This document shows, piece after piece, positions 43,476 to 53,530 of a DNA stretch of 64,000 nt (position 1 is its first letter; the number at the start of each line of letters is the position of its first letter). This DNA comes from Endomychus coccineus (lineage: Eukaryota > Arthropoda > Insecta > Coleoptera > Endomychidae), in NCBI GenBank assembly GCA_958510875.1, contig OY294070.1, forward strand, positions 16,173,631 to 16,237,630, given 5' to 3'. The position numbers and the translations under genes were made by a program. A model generated the notes under the pieces. It saw only the letters and a program-made list of their open reading frames with translations. It made no database searches and was not told the origin of the DNA.

Positions 43476-43848
43476 CGATGACCTCATCGTTGCAGTCAAA
43501 TCCCTTTCCGTCGAACCATTTCTTCAAGTTTGGAAATAGATAAAAATCGCAGGGGGACAAATCTGGATAATATGGTGGATGACGAACCAATTCGTAGCGC
43601 AATTCATGCAATTTTGCTATTGTGACTGCGGACCTGTGGGCCGGTGCGTTGTCCGGGCGGAACAACACTTTTTTCTTTGCCAAATACAGACCAAAATCAA
43701 TAAAAAACTTGTGAATCGTTCCAATCGATGGTGAGGAGTGTCCATAATGTTTAACAAGCGATGCTTTGGTTTGTGCAATGTTTTTTCTACCCAAGAAATA
43801 ATGTTGCTTGCTTTCGATGGGTGTCAAAACAGAACTGAATGACATATC

Positions 43849-44777
43849 ACAGTGGGGTGAGCCTGGAAAATGAGCGAAAACTTTTGGGCGGGCTTAGCTA
43901 CATGAAAAAAAAAGTTTGTTTTTATGATAATAACGATACCCTCAAATCTTTATGGCCTTGTTAAACCGGAAGTATGTCTAATTTCCAAAAAATGGCTTTT
44001 TTGACCTATTTTGGTCATTTTCTCAGTTTAAAGTTTTTTAGTACTTCCAGTACTATCAAAGATACAAAATTGTTACCCTTTTATTCTCGATGTTTAAGAC
44101 ACCTCCAGTTCGAATTTCGTGATGATCGGTTTACCCCCTCTCCTGTAATATATGTATATATATGTTTTATTGAGAAAGACTAAATTGAGCTATTTTGGAC
44201 AAATCTCAACCAAAGTGAAAGAAATTTGGTGTAAAGGTAGTCCATATAAGTTACAAACTGCATATCAAATTTCATCACAAAATATGGAATGGTTTCACCG
44301 GAATTCCAAATTTCGATAATTTTCAAAATACTGCCGAATTTGCGCCAAGGGTCGTAGGGCTAAGTAATAAAAACCGAATTGTAGGTTTTTTTATTTACTT
44401 TGACTTGACCGAACTCAAATTTTACTCAAAAGTAAGACGAACTCAAACTTTTTTTACGGCTAAGAAAAATTTTAGATAATCCTGATATGGTTCAAGATGT
44501 GAGGAACAACTTTTATAATAAATCATCGACCAAAGAGAGTATCAAATCTTGCGGTGAAAGATGTGTCATGCTGTATGGCTGGAATATGAAAAAAAAACGG
44601 CCAAATTAGGTAAAAAAAGCCATTTTTTTGGAAATTAGTCATACTTCCGGTTTAACAAGGCTATACAGATTTGAGGGTATTGTTATTACCATCAAAACAA
44701 ACCTTTTTTTCCATGTGGCTAAGCCCGCCCAACAATTTTCGCAAGCTGACTTTTTTTGCTAGGCTTACTCCACTATC
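43849..44777. mobile_element. foldback element nested in mariner
   Basis: Inverted ends CAGTGGGGTGAGCC and GGCTTACTCCACTA. Both arms contain GGGCGGGCTTAGC(C/T)ACATG-type, TAACAATACCCTC-type and CGGAAGTATG(T/A)CTAATTTCC-type blocks in opposite orientation. The centre includes a TATATGTATATATATG tract. It interrupts the mariner 5' UTR just before the transposase start. A half copy lies at 25.13-25.45 kb. Confidence 0.8.
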
Positions 44778-44889
44778 AGTTAATGCGGTCTAGTTAAAGA
44801 TGGTACATCACAAATGTCACGTGGAATTTTCGATTGTGTCGCCATCTGTTTTATTTTTCACTGACTGTTCACCTTGCCCTCGTAGTTCT

Positions 44890-45650
44890 TTTTGCAACAT
44901 ATTATTATAAGCAAATTCAACATTTATTAATCGTAAACCTACACAAACTGATGTAATTATGCTCAGAGATGTAATAATCAAAAAATAGCACCATGGTTTT
45001 TCCCATACAACTTGATAAACTTGCTTCTGAACAATAAGTAGAGACGAAGAGAAACATTGCACCGCAATAGCGATAGATTGATTCATAAAAAGTCACGCAA
45101 GGGCGATAAAGGAAACTCTTGAAACTACAGAGGAAAGTATACTCAAGAATAATTAATGTGATAAGAATGTCCTGTGTAAATTCTCACATTTGTGTAAGAC
45201 TATAAGGGAATTGCTTTAATTTTATGAAACACTGGCAAATAACATTAGATATGAACTGTGATCAAGCGATCACTGACTTCCCTAACTTGTGTTAGTAAAG
45301 TAGCTTTCGGGCACTTCTGTGTGTCGAATGTATCGATAGTAGGAACCGAAAACAAATTGGAAACGATTCAAAAACAGCTAATGAAAGACCTTGAATTATA
45401 CTCTATGTTACTTTATCCAAATGGTATAAGTAATGTATTTCACAACTCTATCTTTCATACTGACACCTGCTTCACACCAGGTTGACTTTCGAAATTAACC
45501 AAACTAATATAATCTTGTATGATACTGATACCGCTGTCAGATAAGCTATCAAAATTTTCCAAACTAAAATAGACTGTGACGTCGCATCGATGACGTCACT
45601 TGAATCTTAAAATGAGAATTTCGGTTCAATATATGAGTGTGATATACAGG
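44890..45650. other. no recognisable feature
   Basis: A short frame at 45258-45485 is not recognised. A repeated AACCAAACTAATATA / TTCCAAACTAAAATA phrase near 45500-45570 is the only structure seen. Confidence 0.3.
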
Positions 45651-45656
45651 ATGTCT

Positions 45657-46969
45657 GGAAATGACGTGTACAACGGAAGACCACAAGTTCCTTGGCCGAA
45701 AATATGATGATTTAACTCAACTTACCTATATACAAAGAAGCTTAGTTTGGGCGCTAGAGGGCTTCAAAAATGATTAATTTATTAACATTTTTTCAAATGA
45801 AAGTTACGATTTTATTCATTTTTATCCACGCGTTTGTACCTGTAAATTACAACTTTTATGAAAGAAACCCTAATTTCGAAAATTACAGGATGATTTTTTT
45901 CTGGATAGTTACTTTTATTTAGAAGCTATTTACTTTCTTACAAAATTTTAGTTGGGCAAACGGTTTCGCCACAAAAAATATTTTCTAAATTCCTATAAGC
46001 CTGAATCAAGTAAATGTAGCTTAACACAAATAAGGTTTTCATTTAAAGTTGGCTATGATTGATCTGACAAATAAAAAAGAGCATATTACTTTAATGTCGT
46101 TTAAACTGAGCTGCGTTTAAAATTTCAAATTTTTCTGTTTACGGTTTATCTTTGAGTCATCATAAATTTTGATTATTCATATGCCGAACAAGTGGATATG
46201 TTGTAAATTTATGGGTTTTGCGAATGCGATGGTGGCGAGAGTGTTCGAGTCTACAGGGAAAGGCTAACTACTCAATATGATACTAGTGGAAACATGCAAA
46301 TTGTCGTTGCTGATTTTATTGGCGTTTTACCATTCTCTGCTTACAAAATAATGTACAGGGTGTCATATGCTGTTGCAGATTTGAAGCATCGTTATATAAT
46401 AAATTGTGTTACAAACCAAATTGTGTATTTTACTTATTACATAAAATAATACAAATTATCTGTATTCTTAAATGTAATTCCCGAACAGTTGTATTGTTTA
46501 CCAAATGTTCGAAGATGAAAGTAACTGTAAGTAATTATTTTAAATGAGAAAAATAAAACATCTTCCTCGGGCGATACTATCCGAAGCTAGAACTGAAGGT
46601 CAGTGTTATGCGTTTTTCTCGAAAACTGTGAGATTTTGAGAACATCAATAAAAGTATTTTATTTGTTTGCAATAAAATTGTAAACCAGAAAAATGTGCAA
46701 AGAAAACAAAATAATTATTCTCAAAAAAGTTAAGGCTAAAAGAAACGTCGAAAAGTCGCCCACCTAGGGCCCTCTACCGCATAATCTGAAACTAACTAAA
46801 CCATCTTATTCGGCGTCCTTTGAAACACCCCGAGTACCAGATTTCAATGAAATATCTGTAGCTGTACAGGAGGTCAGCAGATAGGACCATAGTCTCTATG
46901 AAAAATCTGATTATTTTTGTAAAATCTACCGTCCCCTACATTTACGTGAGATCTTTCTGAAACACCCTG
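45657..46969. mobile_element. TIR element with CAGGGTG ends and TATA flanks
   Basis: Left end CAGGATGTCTGGAAATGACG and right end (inverse) CAGGGTGTTTCAGAAAGATC; the flanks are TATA at 45653-45656 and 46970-46973. No coding sequence recognised in 1.3 kb. A CAGGGTGTCAT word at about 46354 may mark another nested terminus. Same terminal word and TSD type as the foldback at 19.9 kb. Confidence 0.55.
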
Positions 46970-46973
46970 TATA

Positions 46974-47640
46974 AGTGTTTTGAGCAAAAAAAAATTTCAC
47001 CGGCAATCCCTCCCTATGATTCGACAATTTATTATTAACAGTTGTTCTGATACAATTAGAAGAAAAACTCGATATATCATGGACATTTTCTTAGCTCAGT
47101 GCGTCATTCAAATTTGGCCAAGTTTGTCATCACAGCGACTGTGTTTCATATCGTGGTGGATTCATTTGAACGCAATCGTCGAACCCACCTCGCTATCAAA
47201 TAACGCCGGATCTGCGCGTTAACCGGACGGGTTCAAAGGACTACGTGGAAAACAAATGCAATCTGGAAAATAAAAATAACGCGTAAATTTGTCAGGCAAC
47301 GTGATTTGCATTGGAAATAAAAATATTTGCCTAACACACACACATCCACACACATACCACACAAATCCGGTGCTAATATTAGAAGCGACGTTTATATATT
47401 TTAAGTTGTGGAAGGTCAGGTGGGATGTCATCCAACTCTACGAAAACAACTACAGCGTAGATTGTTCATAATGAGCATCGTTGTCGTTATCAGTTTAAAC
47501 AAAACACGGTTCAAGCAAGGCTAACGATACCATCGTTGTACCAACGAAGCGATTAAACGGTGAATTAATTCTCGCGTTCGAGTATAGTTTCGTATGAAAA
47601 TTTAACTACCTTCTTTTATTTGAACGGCATTTTTATTATC
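46974..47640. other. no recognisable feature; CA-rich microsatellite
   Basis: A CACACACATCC tract lies at about 47333-47365. The frame at 46980-47222 has no recognised domain. Confidence 0.35.
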
Positions 47641-47689
47641 ATATTTTATTATTCAGGGCTTTCGCCCCGATATACATTTTAGAACAATC

Positions 47690-47800
47690 TTTGTTTCCGG
47701 TTTTAGGATGATAGCTGCATCGCAGGATGCCGACGTTTCGCCATGCATTACATAATGTGATATCATCAGTACAGACTGGAAACTCGGTCAGAGGCTAAAT
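47690..47800 (-). mobile_element. possible PLE terminal repeat with worn hammerhead motif
   Basis: Minus strand at 47726-47776 has CTGATGA, then a poorly pairing stem II region, GGCGAAACGTCGGCATCC. The GAAACGTCGGCATC half equals family B, but the 5' half does not, so this may be a fourth family or a chimaera. Stem I does not pair well. Weak. Confidence 0.45.
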
Positions 47801-47934
47801 ACAGCTTATCTCAGTGTAATCAATGATTACTCATGTTATGATCACAAGATGAAATACATCTTTGTGTCAAATTTCAAGTTATATATAAAATTCTCGGGAA
47901 ATAGGTCACACTAACACATATGCTCATTATTTTC

Positions 47935-47976
47935 GTCTTAACGTACGTTTTGGTCACACGACCATCATCAGAAGAC
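47935..47976 (-). ncRNA. mutated hammerhead motif, PLE-A copy 2
   Basis: Same layout as the motif at 57058-57099, but GAAA is now AAAA (G12 changed), the stem II loop is GTGT, and the base before AAGAC is T. Loss of G12, part of the catalytic centre in hammerheads, predicts inactivity. Confidence 0.65.
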
Positions 47977-48349
47977 ATATAACTGTATAAACGTGAATTC
48001 TTAAAACTAATTGTATCACCACAAGGCGTCCTTATCGCACCAATTTCAATTACAAATGCCCACGTCGCCGAAACGAACAGAAACCCGAACAAAATTAAGA
48101 ATCCGCTGCTAAGCAATATTCTTAAGTTCTGTAAACATATCGAATCACGGTCTGTAATACGATTAAAGAGCTGAACTAAAAATATAACGTTCGAGGATCC
48201 ACTTTCGAACCAGATATTGAAGATTTATGAGGTATAGAAAAAGGGTGTCACAGAGCTTGTTAGAACTATTGCTTTCCAGCAGTCTACCTAAAATATACTT
48301 TTAACATTATAAAGACGCATGTAGCAATTTGCAAGGGCTTTAATTAATT

Positions 48350-48800
48350 AAATTAGTATAAATATGACTTAGTGTTTGAACGTCAGTCCTATGATTTACA
48401 GAATTGGAGTCACGTTTTATGTGAATCATCTCCAGAATAGATCTTTTGTAATAATTGTTTTCCTTAGAATATTTACATTTTTTAATCAAAGCAGTGTTTA
48501 ACAAGGGTGGTGGAATTTTCTAAATTTTTGTTTCTTGTACTATACTTATAAAACAAATGAATTTATCACAGATTCCTCTAAGCATTCCATAACTAGGTTA
48601 GCAATAATAGCTGAAATAGGAAATCCCATTGCTGTGCCGAATATTTGTTCAAAATATTGCTCACCTTAATGAAAGTAAGTGCCATTCTAAACAAAACTTT
48701 ACTGCATTTATAAATTCAGATTGATCTAGTCTAGAGGTGTATGGTTTTTAATCTCTGCCCAACGTTTTTTAATGCTATTTCCCGAGAATTTTATATATAA
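48350..48800 (-). pseudogene. PLE-A RT/GIY-YIG remnant
   Basis: From the 5' side: a KKRWAEIKNHTPLD-like RT segment, then GEQYFEQIFGTAMGFPISAI and IANLVME, the PLE RT motif 4 (FGTAMG.PIS). The frame then jumps to the second half of GIY-YIG: TRNKNLENST-like, followed by HCFD-region, TNYYKRSILEMIHIK-like and HIYTNLI-like text. The YxDD box, thumb and the GIY/YIG half are deleted. Several stops. Cannot function. Confidence 0.75.
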
Positions 48801-48841
48801 TTCATACCTGGGTCAAGAATCTTTATTAATCAAATTTCAAA

Positions 48842-49055
48842 TGAACACTGACCGTACAAGTGTTGATGGAAATAATACAGAAACGGTTATTATTGATTTT
48901 TTCGACATGAATATTTATAATTTTCACATTGTGCAACTGAACATGCTATTGTTCTACCGAAGATGAGATTACCGTTGCAGAAATACGTGTACTTATTTAG
49001 ATTTTTAAACTTCAATGTGGTTTTTTATTTCCTGAGTATATACCAGAGAAAAATC
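48842..49055. other. unassigned spacer
   Basis: Short AT-rich stretch between PLE-A copy 2 and the foldback element. Confidence 0.3.
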
Positions 49056-49057
49056 TA

Positions 49058-49985
49058 CAGGGCGAGTCAGTTTTTTGTAGACAAACTGCAACAGGAGATA
49101 GAACAAGTGTTTTTAAGATGAAAAGTTCCTATAAACATATGTCGTAGAAGGCTTCGTTTTCGAGATACAGGGTGTTGAAATTGAAAAAAACAATACGTTT
49201 TTTGCGAATATCTCCGGAACCGTTCATTGTACAAAAAACAGCTTTTGTGAGCATTTTCTACTCATAGTAAGCTATGTTCTATGTTTTTACTCTCAATTGG
49301 TGAAGATTTTGAAGGGGTAGTAGGTGTTTTTCTCCCCAACTTCTACGCCACTGAAAAAAAGTACGGTTTTGAGACAACCATTTGAACCGCCAATGTTTTC
49401 TACACAAAAAAGGTGCTTTGGTCATAAGCTCTAAAGTTGACCGTTTTCGAGAAAAATCAACTTTTATGTTGAAAAACATGGTCAATTCTTACTAATTACA
49501 CAAAATTTATTCAAACGTTAGAACAAGTAACAAAACCAAAGAATTGACCATGTTTTTCAACATAAAAGTTGATTTTCCTCGAAAACGGTCAACTTGAGAG
49601 CTCATGACCAAGAGTACCTTTTTTATGTAGAAAACATTGGCGGTTCAACTGCTTGTCTCAAAACCGTACTTTTTCCAGTGGCGTAGAAGTTGGGGAGAAA
49701 AACACCCACTACCCCTTCAAAATCTTCACCAATTATGACAAAAAAAAAATTTTTTACCGCATAGAACATAGCTTACTATGGGTAGAAAATGCTCACGAAA
49801 GCTGTTTTCTGTACGATAAACGGTTCCCGAGATATTCTCAAAAAACGAAATTTTTTTTTAATTTCAACAACCCTGTATCTCGAAAACGAAGCCTTATACG
49901 ACATATGTTTATAGGAACTTTTCTCCTTAAAAATATCTGTTCTATCTCCTGTTGAAGTTTGTCTACAAAAAACTGACTCACCCTG
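49058..49985. mobile_element. foldback element with CAGGGTG ends, copy 2
   Basis: Ends CAGGGCGAGTCAG and CTGACTCACCCTG, with TA on both sides. It shares both arms with the 19.9-kb copy (AACAGGAGATAGAACAA, CCTATAAACATATGTCGTA, GAACCGCCAATGTTTTCTAC). It is more compact than copy 1, lacking the 230-bp extra segment. Frames within it are palindrome artefacts. Its right end lies against the 3' end of the N1 element. Confidence 0.85.
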
Positions 49986-49989
49986 TATA

Positions 49990-50357
49990 ATGTTCTTAGA
50001 ACACCGACTAGGCCAGCGATGGAATGTTGCAAGAGGAGATATGTATTGCAATTTTCCAAAATAATTTGGAGGTATGACCGTACTAGGCAAAGAGTTCCAT
50101 AACTTTGCCGATCGATAGAAAAATGAAGTCTAGTAAAAAAAAGTTTGGTAGCTTCCGGACTTGACTATTGGTCTACTCTGGCTACCTGGAGTCGGTCGTG
50201 GTGAAGTAACATACGACATTTCTGATGAGTACCAATCATGGAAATATCTATAGAAAAGGGAGAGATCCCCCATCTTTCTACGATCTTCTAGAGAAGTCAA
50301 AGAATTCCTAAGTGTTTGTATAGGGTAACTCGACGAGATACCAAAAATGGTAGTCAC
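49990..50357 (-). pseudogene. N1 ORF2 C-terminal tail
   Basis: The minus frame reads NSLTSLEDRRKMGDLSLFYR and YFHDWYSSEMSYV, followed in another frame by TRLHFSIDRQSYGTLCLV-like text and PPNYFGKLQYI. The SLE.RRK.GDLSLFYRYFHG blocks match the N1 tail at 35.05-35.35 kb. No RT motif in this part. Confidence 0.8.
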
Positions 50358-50359
50358 AT

Positions 50360-51495
50360 TCTAGATTCTAGATCTCTTTTTTAGAGACAAATTCACTAAC
50401 GGAAACAATTTGCTATCGTCTTTTGTTTTCGAGTTATAAACAAAAAGGCTTTTGGATACATGTGAATATCGTGGTTGTTTGTAAAATCAGGAGAAAATAA
50501 CCTTTACATTCTTGAGGAATTTTATTCTGTAAATCCAGTGGCGTCGAGAAGAAGGTGCCATATCGGGTTATGGCCTAAAGTTTTTTCAAATGGGAATCAT
50601 ATACGGTTTAATTAAAAAGGATTTTTTTCTCTTTCTAACTATGGATCATATTATGTGGAGTCGCTTTTGATGTGTAAGTCTTTAATAGCGAAAATAATAT
50701 TTTACTATATTACTTTTTGCATTTTTAAAAATTTATTTCAAGTAGGCGGGTTCCATCTATGGCAGTGTTTATCCGTTTGTCAGTAGATTGCATATTAACG
50801 ATTTTGTTTCCGTCATAATAACAATTAACTCATTTAATGGTAAAAGTGAAGTAATTACGATAAATATGATATAATGCAGTCAAATGGATATAAAAATAGG
50901 CTAAGCCCGTAAATCCTTGGAAAATGGATCGATTTTGATAGGACAAAGTGCATTCTCTTCAGAATGTCATCAGAAAAAAAAGATCATAATAGCAATAAAA
51001 ATTTGAAGGAACAAAAATTGGTTAGAAAACCTGAATTGTATACGTCTGAATTTTTTCAATCAAATATCTTCTATGCGCTAGAATGTCAAAGAAGGGCTTG
51101 AGTTTTCATGTTTTCCCGGAAAAATTCGGACAAAACGCACTTGAGAAAAAAGTTGTAATCGAAAAACAACTTGTATTTCGATCACATTCACTTGAATTGT
51201 TCCAAATTTTTCTCTACCTTTTACATTCCCCCTCCCACACTTTTAGGAATTCTGGAGTGGCCATATCTCGGAAAATATTCATTTTTCAGATAAATTATGG
51301 GCCATAGAAGGTAAGTACATACGTTATTTTTTTTTCATTTTTATCCAAATTCTACAAGTTACGGAACCCGTGATGAAAGGGGTGTTTTCTACCTACTCCT
51401 TTCGATCATTCCGAATTTATTTATATTTTACCTTTTCTATTGACGTTATTACTAACCGATTGCACAAGGATTCATCGAAATTCACGTTGTGGCTT
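50360..51495. other. insertion of unknown type inside N1
   Basis: Separates N1 RT from its tail. No terminal repeats were found. Around 50925-50985 a GGATCGATTTTGAT-AGGACAAAGTGCATTC block resembles the arm of the 17.4-kb foldback element (CCGAT..TGATGAAACAAAGT). The frame at 51083-51307 is not recognised. Confidence 0.45.
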
Positions 51496-51499
51496 TTGG

Positions 51500-52307
51500 A
51501 ACTCAAATCCCTCTTTGATTTGACTACTGGAAAAAATAGCTCTATTCTGGATAGAGTTCAAGAGAAACATGTGAATAATACTCCTGGACAGGTCGAATCT
51601 GTGCTTTGTAGATTATGAGGAGCTGCTGGCCGGTAAAGTAGATCTTGACACGGAATAGAAAACCAAGTTTCTTCGAAACAGTGTATTTCAAAATTTCTGT
51701 CTCTAGCTTGCACTTTTGGCTTCATAGGATGGTATAGGGGAGGAAGTGGTATGAAGTTTAACATCATCCACAATAATGTGGACGGGACAAGAGTTTACTT
51801 CCAACAGATCGTTGATATGGAAGAAGCAAGGTTTGTGCCAAGAACGATCCCTGTGGAACACCACCGTTGATAGCCAGCATATCGGAGGAGATAAACTAAT
51901 CTATTTGAGAGGAAACTCGATAGTAAGCGACAAAGCTTGGGGCAACAAATCATGACGGAAGTTTCCCAAGATTGAATATCTTCCTCCTTTACTTTGGAGA
52001 TCACAGGTAGAGTCTATCATCATTAGGAAGGATCTTCGTTTCTTTTTTTTAATTGAATGGGAGGCAAGTTGGTATGAAAGGGTACACCATCTGCAAAGAA
52101 CTGGTTTTAATTCTGGGGTACAATTCTTGAGAACAATGGGAGGAATTTTGGCACCATAGGTTTTTTGGTATTGGGATCAAACAGAATGCGCCTAATTGTG
52201 CGCTAACGGAAGACAAGCACATGGTTATAGATGGTAGCAATATTAAGGCTTACATTTGTGGATCCAAGTGGAATAAGCTGGAAGTTAAATTTATTTCAAT
52301 TGCCTTG
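51500..52307 (-). pseudogene. N1 RT domain
   Basis: Minus strand, from 52307: TLAKAIEINLTSSLFHL (the FWsLaK linker before RT), poorly kept sequence, then INGGVPQGSFLAQTLLLPY (RT motif 4/5), NDLLEV-like and IIVDDVKLH, the worn FADD box. KLGFLFRVKIYFTGQQLLII, YKAQIRPVQEYYSH and NSIQNRAI follow, all standard RT-end blocks. Many stops and frame changes. Inactive. Confidence 0.8.
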
Positions 52308-52983
52308 GCTAAGGTCAGTGGCGGAACTTCAATTTTTTGGCCCCCCCGCAAAATATCATTCGGGCCCCTACTACAAAAGAAACACAAATTTTTATTGATA
52401 TTTTTATTAAAAAATAACAAAAAGGAACAAAATTGCATTATTAACAATTAAAAATTAACAAAAGAAAATATATTTAAAATTTGAAATCCGTCCTCCTGGA
52501 TTTCAAATTTGCAAAATCTCTAATCACATCTTTTATTTCCATATTTGAATTACAAAATGAAGCTGAAAATATAACTTACCTACTTTCACAGTTCACACTT
52601 AATATTTATTTAATATTTTGTAACGAATTCGAGTTGAATGCAAATTTCAAAGTTACCCACACATTCACAAGATATAGGTATCTTAAAATTAACAAACTTA
52701 AAATCTAATAGAAAAGTAGAAGGGGGTGGAGTTTACAAATTGGTAGGTTTTTATTGGTGACAGGAAGGAAGTGGTGGAAAACATGCTATTACTGAGGAAT
52801 GTGTAAGAAGAAAGGTTCAAATACTTCAAATGGAAAAACCCGAATTGTCGATGCGCCAAGAAATAACATCTGGAGAGGTATCATAAATAATAAATATTTG
52901 GGTTTGTATAGTACTGAAAACATGAAACAAATGTTGAAAAATCTTGTCTTCCGGATGGATTCCGCGTCACAATAGCTCGACTT

Positions 52984-53028
52984 GATGCCGACGTTTCGCC
53001 AACCATTACAGGTGGCATCTTCAGGGCA
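52984..53028 (-). ncRNA. hammerhead ribozyme motif, PLE family B
   Basis: Minus strand: stem I strand TGCC, core CTGAAGA, one T, stem II GCCACC-loop-GGTTGGC (one bulge), GAAA, CGT, C, then GGCATC whose GGCA pairs with TGCC. The stem III strand ACGT is a 4-nt palindrome. All core positions (CUGANGA, GAAA, and UC before the cleavage site) are kept. This is the only intact family-B motif of the four seen. Confidence 0.7.
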
Positions 53029-53239
53029 GGCTTGAGGCTTGAACTGAAACTGGTTCTACTGGTTTCTGTAGTTGTATTTATTGTAGGAAAAATCCTTCAC
53101 GCTACACAGTTCACTGCCTTCATTCCGGTGGTTAACTTCGTTCCGGCACCTGACCCTGCCGTTGTGCGATCATGTGCGAAGTGGAATTTTCGAGGATGGG
53201 TTTCCAAATGTTGGGGAGGCAATATCCTGAGTCACGGTT

Positions 53240-53530
53240 CATATTATTCGGATGTTTTAGGATTTCTATAGCTTCAAGGATTTTTCGCTGATAGAAGTTT
53301 GGGGCTCGGACTAGGATTTTACTATCTTCAAAAGGATTTGATGATTTGTGTTAAACTTGTGTTCCGCAAGTGCAGATCTACTGGTGTCACGAAGTCTTGT
53401 ACAGCGCTCATGTTCTTTCACACGAGTAGCTACTGTACGACCTGTTTCACCAATGTAGACTTTACCGCAAGAACAGGGAATACTGAAACAAATGAACGTA
53501 CCTACCGGAGGGGACGAAACGGTGACGAGA
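53240..53530 (-). pseudogene. PLE-B GIY-YIG endonuclease
   Basis: The minus frame reads FSIPCSCGKVYIGETGRTVA, TRVKEHERCTRLRDTSRSAL and AEHKFNTNHQI. After a frame change near 53320 it continues FEDSKILVRAPNFYQRKILE, AIEILKHPNNMNRDSGYCLP and NIWKPI. This is a near-complete GIY-YIG nuclease: YIGETGR, R, H and the catalytic Glu in RKILEAIE. One frameshift is the main lesion. In PLEs this domain nicks the target DNA to prime reverse transcription. Confidence 0.85.

Larger units (their letters stand above)
43045..43845 (-). pseudogene. mariner transposase, internally deleted and interrupted
   Basis: It starts MSFSSVLTPIESKQHYF. The N-terminal helix-turn-helix region TKASLVKHYGHSSPSIGTIH is followed at once by LYLAKKKVLFRPDNAPAHRS, so about 100 residues including the first catalytic Asp are missing. 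The second block reads RPDNAPAH (Asp kept). The third Asp is in PPYYPDLSPCDFYLF, giving the 34-residue mariner spacing. At FDCNDEVIE the PLE-B insertion interrupts. Beyond it the C-terminus continues as DEVIAKTSAYFKGLPKSYYL and ENRWTKCVGLQEDYVEK, then a stop. DNA binding may have been possible; catalysis is not. Confidence 0.9.
42982..44882 (-). mobile_element. mariner transposon with two nested insertions
   Basis: The terminal repeats CGAGGGCAAAGTGAA (42982) and the inverse of CGAGGGCAAGGTGAA (ending 44882) are flanked by TA (42980-42981, 44883-44884), the mariner target site. The transposase reads on the minus strand. A 297-bp PLE-B piece (43179-43475) and a foldback element (about 43849-44777) were inserted later. 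Removing both leaves about 0.68 kb, because the transposase also has an internal deletion. Confidence 0.85.
47878..48829 (-). mobile_element. PLE family A, copy 2
   Basis: Flanked by the 11-bp TSD TCAAATTTCAA (47867-47877, 48830-48840). On the minus strand: a 5' end with TGACCCAGGTATGAATT and TTCTCGGGAAATAG, an RT piece, a GIY-YIG piece, a 3' UTR with a hammerhead motif, and a 3' end TATTTCCCGAGAATTTTATA. Here the hammerhead and the coding sequence share one strand, unlike copy 1. There is a deletion between RT and GIY-YIG. Confidence 0.85.

Noticed and set aside
43181..43543. 120-residue plus frame
   Set aside because: Antisense read-through of the mariner/PLE-B nest; the peptide is translated terminal repeat.
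46730..46760. GAAACGTCGAAAAG as another hammerhead
   Set aside because: No CTGANGA core and no stem II upstream on either strand.
49653..50090. Open frames of 70-100 residues on both strands
   Set aside because: They lie in the palindromic arm of the foldback element and mirror frames in the other arm and at 19.9-20.7 kb.
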